NCBI GenBank assembly: GCA_029204225.1
Contig: CM055111.1
Location: forward strand, 26,757,540-26,817,539
Reading direction: 5' to 3'
DNA: 60,000 nt
From: Diphasiastrum complanatum
Lineage: Eukaryota; Streptophyta; Lycopodiopsida; Lycopodiales; Lycopodiaceae
Every line of letters begins with the position of its first letter. Position 1 is the stretch's first letter. Below the pieces are notes generated by a model that did no database searches, was not told the DNA's origin, and saw only the letters and a program-made list of their open reading frames with translations. This document shows positions 22,708 through 36,360 of this stretch, in pieces. The translations under genes and the position numbers were made by a program.

Positions 22708-23147
22708 AAGTTGACGCTTCTGAATTATCAATTTCAAATCAATATGTGAACTCAACAAGAAATCACAAAGATTTGGAAAAAATCTAGCCTCTCCGTTTCT
22801 CTCTTCTAGCAAATCCTAGCACATAAAATGATGATTTCTTGATCACTCTTGATCAAACCACAATATAATGAACTTTTGCTAGCTCCTAAGATTGAATCAC
22901 ACTCTTGAAAAATTCCAGCAACTACAACCATAAGAAATTTTAGTCTCCACAGTCTAGTAAGTGATTTCAAAACTTGGCCTACTCCAAGTGATTTGACCTA
23001 AAATGATGCTAGAATCACAAAGATCCAATTTCTTTAATTGAAAATGCAAGGTTTGAGCTAAAAACACCTCCGAATCCACATAGAATTAATGTTGCCCTCA
23101 CATCCACTACTAGATTTGGCAAATACTCCAACTTCGGCCTATAACTT
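22708..23147 (-). other. Leader remnant of a minus-strand copia element
   Basis: This sequence lies on the internal side of the primer site at 23148-23159. No gag frame can be followed. The boundary with the plus-strand LTR's own internal sequence is unclear. Confidence 0.4.
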
Positions 23148-23159
23148 GCTCTGATACCA
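23148..23159 (-). other. Primer-binding site (minus strand)
   Basis: Reads TGGTATCAGAGC on the minus strand, directly inside the 5' LTR at 23160-23798. Confidence 0.8.
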
Positions 23160-23798
23160 TGTCATAAAATCAGATCCAAACATATTTGATGGTTCACTAA
23201 GATCTTGACCAAATTTGATTGCACATCTAGATTTAGCTACAATATAGAAATCATCACTTTACACATGCTAGAACTTGGAAATGATTCAAGATCTGATCAT
23301 AAGCACTTAGATACAAAATGGTACTATCCTTGTCCATACAACAATAGCAGCATACATGTGGATTGATAATCAACAAGAAAAATCACATTCTACACACTAT
23401 AAATCAAGATATCTTGAGAAATACACATGAGATGGACATAGAATTAAAAAAGATGAATTCTTCACGTAAAAAGAGAATACAATGATACTTTTTCTATGCT
23501 AGTACTGCTATTTATAGCTGCTAAAATGTTTTGGCCAATTGCCCTAAACTTGTCCTAAATGGTAACTTCTTAGCACTTCATCAAAAAACCTATAAATTCT
23601 AGTCTAGATGCAATGTATCAATATTAGCTAATTAGAATGGGTCCAAATCTGACCTCATCTATATATTTACTTGAAAGAAATAGTACAAACACTATTTAGG
23701 CCTTTATTGACATAGAAAAATCTATCTCTAATTTGAGATTTCATATTGGCCCCAAAATTGCCAAGATAAATGAATTAAACTAGTTGACATTTTTCACA
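23160..23798 (-). mobile_element. 5' LTR of a minus-strand copia element
   Basis: On the minus strand it runs TGTGAAAAATGTC to TTATGACA, 639 bp, followed by a perfect primer site. It is the uninterrupted relative of the split LTR 6430-9021 and serves as the empty site for the 1.94-kb TIR element. Confidence 0.85.
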
Positions 23799-24583
23799 CA
23801 TTGTTCCAGCATAAGTATCTATTCTATAAAAAATGAAATGAATTTTCCGATAAAGACATTGATGGACTCACTTTTACTTTTGTTATTTTTCAAGAATTTT
23901 TTTTTCCTTTATTATTTTTCTTACTTGTAAATACTTGTTTCGCCTCCTCTTTTCTCAAAACTTGTATTGCCATAATTTTTTCTCTCATTTTTTTATGCCA
24001 TTTTCTCTTTTCCTACCTTTTTACCACACTCCCTTCACCCTCCCTCTCCTACGACATCCAGCTTCACATCGCCGCGCCAACCAATATCAAAGACAAGCAC
24101 AAGTGCCAAGGGACTATCACTAAATTCGCACTAGGGGCATGTTAGAAGATTCCCATGACGATTCCTACAAATATTCCTACATAAATGTTCTAATAGATCG
24201 TAGCTACTATAATCGTATGATGGATATTTGAAAGCGGTATCATGGCCACAGGACTACAAAGAGTGACAAATCACTGACATGGGAGCTCCATAATCCAAAC
24301 TTTTTGGGAGCACCAATACCAACGAAGTCGACAAGTAGCGGACCGCCCAACGAGCAAAAACAAAGCCCAACACCTCCCAACCGTATTTTACGGTGACAAG
24401 AATAAATTCATGGCTGAGTTGACAAAAATATTAGATCTACTGAAAATATAAAGTTAGACACCCATAGAATATGCACTATACTCACAAGCCAAAGGCGCGA
24501 TAATTAGAGGTAGACTAGCTCTCAATTGGGGGCCCAAAATGAAAAGGGACCCAAGTAGTTAAAAATGAATATGGATTTAAGAC
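23799..24583. other. Non-coding stretch
   Basis: Contains a T-rich, pyrimidine-rich tract at about 23880-24050. I see no coding, LTR or repeat signal. Confidence 0.4.
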
Positions 24584-24655
24584 TTTATAGTCAAGTTGCT
24601 ATGGCACATAGTTTTGTGAATCCAAAACTATGTGCCATAGCAACTTGACTATAAA
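24584..24655. repeat. Perfect 33-bp inverted repeat with 6-nt loop
   Basis: Arm 24584-24616 (TTTATAGTCAAGTTGC...) is the exact reverse complement of 24623-24655, with loop TGAATC. Transcribed in either direction it would fold into a perfect 33-bp hairpin. It ends 27 bp before a GA microsatellite. Confidence 0.9.
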
Positions 24656-24680
24656 AAGTTTTGTGTTTACCTTTTGCATT

Positions 24681-25689
<1,009 letters not shown>

Positions 25690-26569
25690 AAACTTATTAT
25701 TCTCATATTATGACATGGCAAGGCCTTTGTGGTACAATGCCACATTGTACTTGTTTAAGCCGGCTTTTAATATGTGGGTGCTAGACATGAGACATTTGTC
25801 TCTTTGATTAACACACACATTTGAAGGATTGCATGACATGAATGTTTACTATTTGTTTCACTTGGTCTCAAAAGCCATAGTCGGCTTGTGATATCAACAC
25901 CACAGCAGGCTACAGCCCTCGTTGGGTTGGGGGCAGAAAGAAAGCATTAGGCCAATGCATTAGCTGTAAGGAAATTCCGGATTGTCGGGTAATGCTTCTC
26001 TGTGTCATAAGATAAGAACACAAAATCATCTAAGCTGATAAGTTAGAATTCTGAAACAATTTTCAAGTCCATTTTGGGACAAAATGAGGGATCCTATCAG
26101 CGACTAACATCAATGTAGATCTGCCCTAATTTGATTGTCACAAAAGCTTAATTAAACCAAAAGCGCCAATACATGTAAAGTGGATCACATGATTTTGTTT
26201 GAGCATTGTGAAGAAAAATTAGCTACAATTTGGTCCATTTACAATAAAGAGATGAAAACAATACCATAAAATAAAAAAATGAACTTCAGCTATCACGCAC
26301 GATGCATTTGTGATCAACTTCTCTTTTTTATTTGAAGACAAAATTTCAACGTCCTCTCATCCAGAATACGTTTATGAATAACGAAGAAGTTTTCATAACA
26401 GTTCTCTTTGAGTCTATTCCTTATGCATAAAGATAGTGGAAACTGGATTTCAGACAGAATTCACAACTTGACTTGACTGTTAAGTCGACCAGCACAAACT
26501 AATGAAATAATTGCTGCTATAAGCTGAAAATAGGGCAAAATTGTGCCAGCATCAATTCATAGAGCTGCA
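25690..26569. repeat. 3' flank of S1 copy 2, right palindrome arm
   Basis: Inverse counterpart of 12545-13500. Non-coding. Confidence 0.75.
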
Positions 26570-27233
26570 TCAATTCCATCCCTTGAAAAACTCTTCGGGA
26601 TCATTCTCATGATCCATGTAGATGCCGGCCTCCTTAACCAGCCACTTGATATGCAGACTGTGTTCTCGCTGTCAGATGCACAACAAACATTAATTCGAGA
26701 CAGTACTGTCACCTTGCATGTAATTATCACAAGAACTGGACTTTAAAATGCAATTTTGATGTTGTGAGAATTAAAGATATATATTGATCACCGAGCGCAT
26801 ACGCAGGATGAAGATCTCATCTGATCAGAAACTACCCAGACTACAAAAATTGATGAAATTAAAAGAACATTGTGAGGGTTAGCTCGTAAAGAAAGAGGTG
26901 AAGATGGCAATGCATTCTTCAGTAAGTGTCTGCTACATTGTTGCTTACCAAGACGGACAGCGACCAAGTCCATGTATCTTGGTGCAGCTGTTTAGCATCC
27001 TTTCTGAAGTCGCACCAAAATGTGGTCCAAGGCCAGCCTCCAAATTCCCATTCACGGCTTTCACCCTCGTGTAGCAGCGACATGCCCAGATTATCATTGC
27101 GAGAAGCGCAAGTCATGTTGATGGGCTTTTCACAGTAATTAGTGACAGAGAAGGCAGCCGCCATAGTTGATGGAATGGAGATGGATACCATCGTCATCAG
27201 TAACACCACCACCGGTATCCCGACTCTAGCCAT
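26570..27233 (-). CDS. S1-family (S-protein homologue) small secreted protein, copy 2
   Basis: Mirror copy of 11881-12544. Exon 1 is 27233-26949 and exon 2 is 26668-26570, with the same donor (TTG|GTAAGC) and acceptor (GACAG|CGA), giving 127 residues with no stop or frameshift. Differences from copy 1 are T51M, V56E, F93S and R124K plus two silent changes: six differences in 384 coding bases, four of them replacing. That is close to what neutral drift would give. Signal peptide and S1 motifs (NDNLG, EWEF, TTFWCDF, KWLVKEAGIY) are all retained. TATA box and pyrimidine leader are also retained, so expression is possible. The upstream in-frame extension to 27371 lies in the leader and is not used. 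Confidence 0.8.
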
Positions 27234-27325
27234 ATGTGAGAGATAGAGATAGAGAGAGAGGGAGGGGGAGAGAGAGAGCGTATACGGGAGAGTGACTGTA
27301 TCTCTCTGAAAGGAAGATGATAAAG

Positions 27326-27334
27326 ATATATATA
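27326..27334 (-). promoter_or_regulatory. TATA box of S1 copy 2
   Basis: TATATATAT on the minus strand, about 95 bp upstream of the ATG at 27233. The leader between contains a longer GA/CT run than in copy 1. Confidence 0.55.
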
Positions 27335-27641
27335 CTGACTGGAATGGCGATATATTGTTGGCGAACAACACCTAAATAGATCATAAATAGAGAACCTGGA
27401 GTCCAGCTATATGACGCTATATACCAGGTTCCCGGTACTTGCAGCTCCGTCTGGCTGCCCAGTCCGCCTGGCCTCAAATGGGAGCCCGGCTTAGCCCTGG
27501 CCTTGAGGCTTGAGAGTTTGGAAACTGTTTTCAGTTCTAAAAAAACGTGCATCCTTTAAATTTCTAAGGTATATTACATAGAAAGGGCTTAATCATTGCT
27601 TTGTCGTTGCCTTCCCATGGTTTTATGGGCTTCCCTGATTG

Positions 27642-27666
27642 ATATATATATATATATATATATATA
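27642..27666. repeat. (AT)n microsatellite, right arm
   Basis: Counterpart of 11482-11509, slightly shorter. Confidence 0.9.
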
Positions 27667-27706
27667 GATTGTTTTTTCTGAGGGAGGGAGGAGAAGGGGC
27701 GCTCTC

Positions 27707-27747
27707 ACAACTCCTACCTCTTTAAGTGTGTAAAAGGTAGGAGTTGT
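27707..27747. other. 13-bp perfect inverted repeat, right arm
   Basis: Same ACAACTCCTACCT hairpin as at 11405-11445, conserved without change in the stem. Confidence 0.7.
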
Positions 27748-28209
27748 CAAGAAACAAGTAAAACAAAAAAAAATTCACTCATTTTTAGCTATTTTGATGA
27801 CAAAAAAGGGTTAAAATCTGCATTAGACATCGATAACTTTCTGTTCCTTTGCAACCAACATTTGCCGACTTGCAAACAGGATTGCCCTAATGCAATGAAG
27901 CTCCAATTTGAAGGGCGAAGGCTAATTCCCGTCCAATTTTCAGAAACTGAAGATAAACCACCAAAAATAGTGAAAAAACTTCTAAAATTAAGAAAACACT
28001 GATAATCATCATTCGCCTGGTCTAATGTATATAGATTTGACCTAGATCTAGTTATAGCCAAGTCGGCAAAGGTTTATTCTAAAAATAGAAGGCTAAAGTG
28101 ATTGATTCACTAGTTGCTGGTAACCTTTTGTATAAAGTTTCACACCAATCTTCAAGAATATCAGTTTTATGAGAGGAACCTTTGCCTAAATCTTCGCCAG
28201 AGTCATGAT

Positions 28210-30175
28210 CATTCCCTGAATCATGTTTGTGAGCAATGTGCTTTGTCAAAATCACATAGGTTACCTTACAAGAGACCTGCATCAAGATCAAGTAAGTCGT
28301 TTCAACTTGTGCATTTGGATATTCATGGTGTTACTACAATTAGCAATGGAAATGCTAAGATGTATGTGACTTTTATTGATGATTTTAGTAGATTTTGTTG
28401 GGTGTATCTACTAAAGAGCAAAAATGAGGTGTTTGATGTCTCTGTCAAGTTCAAGATGGCAAGGGAGGTCCAATTTTCTACAAAAATCAAGTGCTTGAGG
28501 AGTCACAATGGTGGTGAGTATATTTCTACCAAGTTCAAAGCATTTTGTGATGCAAACAGGATCAAGAGGGAGTACACAATCCCAAGGACACCGCAATAAA
28601 ATGGAGTGGCCGAGAGCAAGAATAGAATCTTATGTGAAGGAGGCAAAGCCATGAGGTGAGGTACAAATCTTCCTAAATCTTTTTGGGATCAAGCTTTGTT
28701 GTGTGCCAATTTTTTATGCAATAGATGGCCGAGTGTGGTATTGGATGGAAAAACCCTTTTGGAGATGTTATTTGGTAGGAGGCCGAGTGTCAAGTTTTAC
28801 AAAACGTTTGGATGCATTTGTTATATCAACATTACTCTTGATGATAGGAGAAAAGAGGATCCATCTTCAATGAAAGGTATATTTGTTGGCTATAGTGAGG
28901 TGAGCTAGGCTTACAAAGTTTATATTCCTTCAACTAAGAAACCGGTCATAGGAAGAGATGTCTTTTTTTATGAGGTAAACTTTCCAAGAGTTTCTTCAAG
29001 TGGTGGTGTGGACGTTGAATCTAACATTCTTGATGTGAATGACATTGTTGATGAGACTTTGGATGTTGATGTTGAAGAGCCTACTTGAAATCAAAAGCGA
29101 AGGAGGACATCAGGGCAAAGATAACAACCTTTGAGGCTCCCTTATGATAAAAAAATAAGCAAGTTGTTTGTGGTACAAACTATGCTTTCCTAACCTTTTT
29201 TGATGACCCTACATGTGTAGATGAAGCAAGCCAAGAAGAGGAGTGGATCCAAGCAATGGATCTTGAGTATCAAGCTCTAATGAAGAATGACACATGGAGA
29301 TTGGTGGAACTTCCAAAGGACAAGAAAGCAATAGGATGCAAGTGGATCTTCAAAGTTAAGACAAACCAAGATGGATCAATCAACATGTACAACGCAAATT
29401 TGGTGGCAAAGGGATATGCTCAAGAACATGCTATTGACTATGATGAGACATTTGCACCCATGGCAAAGATGGTAAGCATTTGGTAATCATATCACTTGCA
29501 ACACTTTTTGGATGGGATCTATGGCAATTGGATATCACTAATGCATTTTTTAGTGGAGATTTTGAGGAGGAGGTGTTTATGGCTGAGGGCTAAATTTCAT
29601 GGCAAGCCTAATCATGTGTACTTTCTACAAAAGATTTGTATGGACTTAAGCAAGCACCAACGAGTTGGTATCCTAAGCTTAATACTCTTCTACTTTCACA
29701 AAACTTCATAATGAGTGAGTATCGTCATTCACTTTACTATAGATTTGTTGGAAATGATGTTACCATTCTTCTAATCTATGTGGATGATATCATTTTGAGT
29801 GGAGGAAACAATCCAGATATTGATGATATCGGGATTGCACTCAAAAAGGAGTTTGAGGTGCATGATCTTGGTCTTTTGCATTATATATTGGGAATAGAGG
29901 TATCTAGAACTTCTCAATTTATTTTCATTTGTCAAGAAAAGTATGATAATTCTATTCTAGAAAGATTTCATACACTAGATACAAAGTCTATTGATAAACC
30001 AATGGAGTCAAATGTAAATCTTACTAAACAAGGTAATGAAAGATCCTTCAAGGCCATTGCTCTCTACAGGAAGCTAATTGGTTCACTCATTTACCTAACC
30101 ATCACAAGACCTGATCTTAGCTATTGTGTTGGTAGATTAAGTCAATTTATGCATGATCATAGATTTAATCCTGAC
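28210..30175 (+). pseudogene. Copia pol pseudogene, inverted copy of 9.4-11.0 kb
   Basis: Integrase (28114-28599 frame) reads CEQCALSKSHRLPY, HLDIHG, FIDDFSRF and LRSHNGGEY, with His at the second catalytic Asp. A stop at 28597-28599 interrupts PQ-NG. It continues with GRRPSVKFYKTFGC (28696-28908). RT reads NDTWRLVELPKDKKAIGCKW at 29256-29486, with a frameshift near 29485, and MYGLKQAPTSW and LLIYVDDIILSG at 29636-30199. It stops at about 30175 in GRLSQFMHD, inside the region after RT. The rest of RNase H and the LTR, present in the left arm, are deleted. Confidence 0.85.
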
Positions 30176-30247
30176 CTTCCAAGTAGAATAGTTGATTGAG
30201 GTAAGCCTATCATTGCCTTCCAACCTGAAGCCACTTGAGGTTGTCAT
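30176..30247 (-). pseudogene. Copia gag N-terminal stub
   Basis: ATG at 30247 on the minus strand; about 24 codons matching the start of the gag at 5819. The rest is removed by the deletion that joins it to the RT fragment at about 30175. Confidence 0.65.
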
Positions 30248-30698
30248 GTTGTACTGATTTGATCTTCTCTTTAAACCTGTTCCAATGCACTTAGCACTCC
30301 CTTAAAAATCAACAAGTGAACTCAATTAACAGAAGATTTGATTATAGCTTTAATTTTCTGGTTGTTTGTAGAAGCAGAAGAGTAGACAATCAGACAAAGC
30401 AATAAGAATGTCAGACAAGAAGACATAGTAGCTTAAATATGCAATACTGACAAGAACTCTGAACACGATAATGACAGTAATTGATTCAGATTAATGTATG
30501 AAGATACACGTTAGCTATGCTATGAGCACAAGACAATAGTCGACGAAACCGCATGCTCAGAAAGCTAACTTCGCTTTGTAAAAGCTATGAGCTTATTATT
30601 GACAATCAGTTTGAAGAAAAAATCAATGCATGAAAGCATCTACAGTGTCTGTCTCGTTATCAGCCTTATTGATTAGATTATAATAGTTATCTATATAC
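30248..30698 (-). other. Leader/LTR-like non-coding segment, right arm
   Basis: Inverse copy of 4959-5818 without the short TIR element, so it supplies the empty site for copy 1 of that family (near 30300). Confidence 0.6.
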
Positions 30699-32736
30699 AA
30701 TTTACATTTGTGTAGATGAGTGTACAGTTCATCCTCTGAAACCAAGCTCTTGCCGATTGCTTCAAGCCATAAAGTGCTTTATGGAGCTTACACACATGAT
30801 GGTTCATACCTTTGAGAAGGTATCCTTCAAGATGTAGCATATATATGTCTTATTTGATGACTCTGTTGAGATAAGTAGTTTGTATATCAAGTTGATGTAC
30901 TTCGAGGTCGGCTACAACAACAGACGATATGAGAGCTCGGATCAATGAATGCCTGACTACTGGACTGAAAGTCTCATTATAGTCAATGTTGGAGATTTGA
31001 ACAAATTCTTGCATTACTAGTCATGCCTTTCTTTGATCAGTACTTCCATTGACGTTGTACTTGATCTTAAAGACCCATTTGCAATCAATAAGATTGCTGC
31101 CAGCAGGTGGTTCAACTAATGACCATGTTTGGTTCTTGATCAGAGAGGAATACTCTCTGTCCATCACTTCTCTCCAGAAATTAGAGTCTGGTTGGCTAAG
31201 TTCTTCTTAGTCAGTAGTCGGTTCCTGAATTAAAAGACAGATAGACTCAGGATTATATCTCGTGGTCTGTGTGTGCACTCGATTCAATCTTATAGGAAGT
31301 AGCATTGGCTAATTATCCAATCCTTGGACTTGTTGTTGCTGAGTAAAAACACATTTTTTCTAACTCGTTGTCGATTAGCTGATCGACTATAGGCATGCTT
31401 GAGTCAGAGGCTTGAATTGTCATGTCGAAGGTTCATAGGGAATCTTACCTTTGCCTTTGAAGTTGTTGAACTAATCCTCGATAAAGACAATATCCCTGCT
31501 AAATAAAATATGTTGGATATCGAGGACGTATACCTTGTAAGTATTGTCAGAGGAAGTATATCCAATCAGGATGGTCTTGAGACCTTGGAAGTCAAATTTC
31601 TTCCTTGTCTCCTTCGGGATCTACGCGTAGGCGATGCATTCGAACACTCGTAGAGTCTTCAATGAAGACTTAGATCTTGTCCAAACCTCATGTGGTATTT
31701 TTCTTGAGAGGGCCTTGGTCGAACATTTATTCTAGATGTAAGCTATAGTGGAAACTACTTCAACCTAGAAGCTCTTTGGCAATGATGTATACATTTGGCT
31801 AACTTGACCAGGAGGATGCAATTCTTCCTCTTGGCTAGGCCATTTGATTGAGGCAAATAGAGAGTGATAAACTACTATTCAATGCCTTGGCTCTAGAAGT
31901 ACTCCTTGAATTTGATAGAGATGTACTCTCCACCATTGTTGGACCTTGGGGCTTTGATCTTCTTATCAGTTTCTTTCTCTACACGCTCCTTGAAGATTTT
32001 AAAGCCATTGAAAGCTTTTGATTTCTTCTTGATAAGTACACCATTGTTCTTCTAGAAAATTCGTCAATAAAAGTGATGAAATACTTTGCATCCTTTAATG
32101 AAGGATTCTGCATTGGGCCACAAATGTTTGTATGTACAACATCTAATAATCCTCTAGCAACTTGCTGATGGCTTGATCTAAATGATTTTCTAGCCTACTT
32201 ACCGACTAAACAAACTTGATAGATAGGTAATTTGACTTTCCTATCTGGATAGTTGAGATCAAGAATGTGGAGGTCCAGTCATTATAGATTCCTACAATAT
32301 TGGTAAAAATGTGTAGTATATAAGGTATATCATTCTCCCAGAGAGAGATACATCTTATGTTTTGAATTACAAGTGTAAAATAGATAATTTCGGATGTAAG
32401 GTATGTGATATTCAAGGTTGAATACTAGAATGGAAAGGTTGGGTATCCACAGATATTGGTTCAAATTGGCATCCAGTAACACCAATCTAAGATGATATGG
32501 TCAAGAATTCAGAATGAAAAAAGTACTTTATCTTTTAGACAACCAAAATAAATAGTAGGCAACCTTTCTTACAGAGACAACATACAGATTCAGTAGGATA
32601 GAATCAAATAGGCAATTGATTCCTCTCAATGAAAACACCAAAGTTTAGCTCTTTATTACTAACAAGCAAACAGATCAGAAGGAAAAACAAGTTCTTTATC
32701 AGAGTACATTGTACTCATTCAAAAAAGAATGCCAGA
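30699..32736 (-). pseudogene. Copia pol remnant, inverted copy of 2951-4958
   Basis: Carries the same truncated integrase-RT with the same abrupt end in the RT domain at 30699 (minus-strand 3' end). Frames are broken throughout. The open frame at 32206-32415 is a chance frame. Confidence 0.75.
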
Positions 32737-33259
32737 TGTCAAAAAAATTTAGGTATGTGAAGCTGAATCAGAATCGATTCAGAAATAACATCCATAATCA
32801 GAATCTGGAGGAGATACTTGCAACGAAAACTCACAACGAACAGCTGTGGATTGGAAGTGTGTCAGCGTAGCAACAAGTGGTTAGTACTTTGGACCTTAAT
32901 TTATTAGAGTCGCCTTGTAGTCGGTAGTTATCATTGTATCAGTAAAATCTATGTACGAGTAGGTGGACTACCAATGTTGTCCTTGAAGTCTTCTGATAGT
33001 ACATGGATCGACGGAGTCGAGTGATTCGAGTAAATCGAGAGCCGATGGAGTTGAGTTAGTTGAGTATTGATTGATTGTTGATGGAGTCGAGTTGTCGATT
33101 GAGTCGGGTAAGTCGATAGAGTCAATTGTCGATGGACTCGAATGGAGTAAGTCGCTGAGTGAGTTGATGTTAAAGTTTAAGTCAAAGTCGATAAAGTTAG
33201 ATGACTTTTCAAGATGCTCATTACTGAGTGGATTTAATCCTGAGCACTAAAATCCAACA
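32737..33259 (-). mobile_element. LTR of TGTTGGATTT family, minus strand
   Basis: From TGTTGGATTTTAG at 33259 down to TTTTTTTGACA at 32737; shortened by an internal deletion of about 200 bp near 32880. The polypurine tract ATTAAGGGAGAG (33260-33271) precedes it. Confidence 0.8.
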
Positions 33260-36200
33260 CTCTCCCTTAATGTGGATCTTGAAAAACTTGGATCTTCAGA
33301 TTTAGAATGTTGCTAAATCTGATATGATGATCCTTTGATAATGCTTTGGTGGAGTAATATGCTGCCATAAAATCTATTCTACCGTAAACCAATGATGCTT
33401 CCTTGCTATGCACTTTTTCTCTAAGGTAGTGATAGGAATTGGATTCATGATAGGAACTAGCTAAGTGAATTGATCGAGTATGCAAGGTCGAGTCGAGTGT
33501 AGAGCATTGCATACATCAGTGAGCCAATCATTAGAGGAGTTCTAAATCCAAAAAAGACCCTTTGTAAAGATTCCTTTTATATTTTTCTTAAATTTTTCCT
33601 ACACATGGACCAATCAAAACACTCAAATTTGAAATCTACGTAACGTAACTTTTTGAGTCCACATTTTGATTCCACACTAAAAATGGCATAACGTTTTAGT
33701 GGTAAGTCCAAATTTAGCAAAGTTTGGTGCATTGGAAAGCGCTCAACAAGGGCTTTCCAATGACATGTTACATAACATACTTTTAAGACATGATTAAAAG
33801 TTATGGCAAGTCAAAAGTATTGGTGTTATAATAATTTAATAATATAAAAGACATCTTGCACGAATTCTTAAAGGGTCTTTTTGGAGCTCAAAACTCTCCT
33901 AATGAGTGCAGTGAAATGGATAGTGCTTCATTTCCTCCTTTTTAGTCTCGGTTTCAAGACATTGTTCCTTCGATAGTTTCATACTAGGGTCGAGTGGAAA
34001 GTAGCTTGATTTGCAGCTGGTCATTCCATATTTTTCCAACACATTAGGGAGATATCATTGTTGACTGATGAAAATCTATGTGCTGGATGGATTTCAATGA
34101 ATCTGGATTCTGAGATAGTAATGGGCTAGTCCCATATCAGTCATCTTGTATTCATGTGCTAACATGCATTTTGTATCCTTCAGTAGGTTCAGTTTGTTAC
34201 TAAATAGTAACGTATCATCTACATATAAAGCGATGATTATGAAGGAAGTCGAGACAGACTTGAAATAGACATTCGAGTCTGCTGAGTTTGGAATAGAACC
34301 ATTCTTGACTAGAAATGTATTTATCTTCTGAAACCAGACTCTTGGCGACTATTTCAGACCATAAAGAGTCTTGTGGATTTTGCAAATAAGATGCTCCTTA
34401 CCCTTGAGCTCGTATCCCTCTAGTTGTGACATATAGATCTCCTCTTCAATAGTCTCATTCAGGAAGGCTGTTTGGACATCCATTTGGTGAACTTCAAGAT
34501 TGGCTACAACTGCATAGGAGAGTAGTAGTTGAATCGAAGTATGCTTCCATTTGCATGGAATTGGGTTTTGATCCTTTGGCAGCTCAATTACAGTCCATGT
34601 TTGATTCTCAATCAAAGAATGGAATTATGTGTCCATTGCGGCTTTCCATTGATTCAACATCTGGAGTCGACATTGTGATACAGTGCATGGTTCCTGCACA
34701 AAGTAGCAAGTTGGATCATCCATAAATCGAGATGGAGACTGTCTGGATCGGTTCGATCTTATGGGTTGAGCTTCAATCCTTTGATGCGATTTGACTCGTG
34801 GAGGGTATCAGAGTCAGTGTCAATTTTCTGGTCAATCATGAGTTCAGAGTTTGTTTCGACTCTAGGATCTGAATTTGATGGAGCTTTTCCCTTGTGGTCA
34901 AAAAACTGATCATCCACAAAAATGACATCTATAGTCATGAACGATTGCTATGTGTTCGGATTGTAGAGCTTGTATGCCTTGTGGTCTAGGGAATAGCCAA
35001 TAAAAATCGACTTTCTGCTAGTGTCATCTAGTTTCTTTCTTAAATCAGCAGGGATTTGAGAGTCAACAATGCATCCAAATACTTGAATATGCTTGAGTGA
35101 GGGTGTCAATCTTGTCCATACCTCACGAGGTGTTTTTCCATTCAAGGCTTTTGTGATGGATCAATTCTGTAGATAGCCAACAGTTGTGATAGCTTCTGCC
35201 CAAACTTTCTTTGGAAGAGAGGCATGGGCCAGCATGCTCTTGGCACTTTTGTTCAGTGTCCAATTCTTCCTTTCAGCTATACATTGGACTCAGGTGAATA
35301 GTTGGTTGTAAATTGTTGGTGTATTCCATTTGCCTTGCAGAACTCCTTGAATTTGGTGGAGATAAATTCTCCCTCTGCATCAGTACGTAGAGCTTTTATT
35401 TTTCTTTGTGTCTGATTTTCAGCAGATGCCTTGAACTGTTTGAAGAATTTGAATGTTTTAAATTTGTTTTTTAAAAAGTAGGTAATAGTTCTTCGAAAAA
35501 AATCATCAATAAAAGTTATAAAGTAGATGGCTCCCCTTATGGAAGCAATCTGCAAAGGACCACAAATGTCACTATGCACAAGATCTAGCAAACCTTTGGA
35601 TGAATGGAATGAATCAGAATTGAATTGACTTCTGGCATGTTTGCTGATAATACAGCTCTCACAAAGAGAAGTCCATTTGCTAATAGATGGAAGATCTTGC
35701 ACTAGATTCAGATTTGACATTTTTGAATACTTTTGAAATTTAAATGGTGAAATGCCATAGCATATCAGTAGATTCAGAAGCTGAAGTATGAAGAGCTTGA
35801 CTATTTGTAAATAACATTGGCTTAGCTTGTAAAGATAGCCACATCTCCTACCGAAAGCTAAAACTTTCCTAGATTTCTCTATATTGAATTCGACCCTATG
35901 ACCAGAATCAATGATTCTGTTAATTGAAAGCAGATTTTTGGTAAGATTTGGAATGTGAACATTGCATAGAAATTTTACATCACCTTTCTAGAATTTGATT
36001 TAGACTATTTCTTCACCCTTGATAGTATGAGATGAGTTGTCTCCTAGTTGCAACCTCCTAGTTGCACAACTCTTGTAGTCTTGGAACCAGTCATGGTGGT
36101 GAGTCATTTGTTGTGTTCCTCCCTAGTCCAAATACCAAGAACTGATATCCTCTTGTTCTCCAACTTTGGTCATGAAGGCTGCTTCATCTTCCTCTTGTGG

Positions 36201-36360
36201 CTGAATCGAGTGACTGGTAGTAGTAGTATTTGCTTGTTGTTGGAACTGCTTCTTCTTTTCGTTGTTGTATTTCAATGTTCTACAGTCCTTGATAAGATGA
36301 CTAGTCCTCTTACAGTATTTACAAAATAGCTTCTGTTTTGGCTAGAATGATGAAGTCTCT
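33260..36360 (-). pseudogene. Copia pol pseudogene (minus), interrupted by a TIR element
   Basis: Read from 36360 downwards: a degenerate zinc knuckle (about 36300); the protease region; GAG-pre-integrase and integrase (35720-35277: CESCIISKHARSQFN, LVHSDICGP, FITFIDDFFRR, LRTDAEGEFIS with the catalytic Asp present); the integrase tail (PREVWTRL, IFIGYS, 35145-34948); RT (ENQTWTVIELPKD, VHQMDVQTAFLNE, KTLYGLK, 34615-34349); then RT end and RNase H with a deletion near 33430. Element 33529-33904 sits between codons of the conserved IGSLMY segment. No long intact frame remains. Confidence 0.8.
33529..33904. mobile_element. Short TIR element, copy 2 (CATTAG family)
   Basis: 376 bp with ends CATTAGAGGAGTTC and inverted CATTAGGAGAGTTTTG, then CCAAAAAAGACCCTTT on both sides. 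Removing it exactly restores an open minus-strand codon series running into IGSLMY, which implies blunt insertion without duplication of target bases. Confidence 0.85.
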
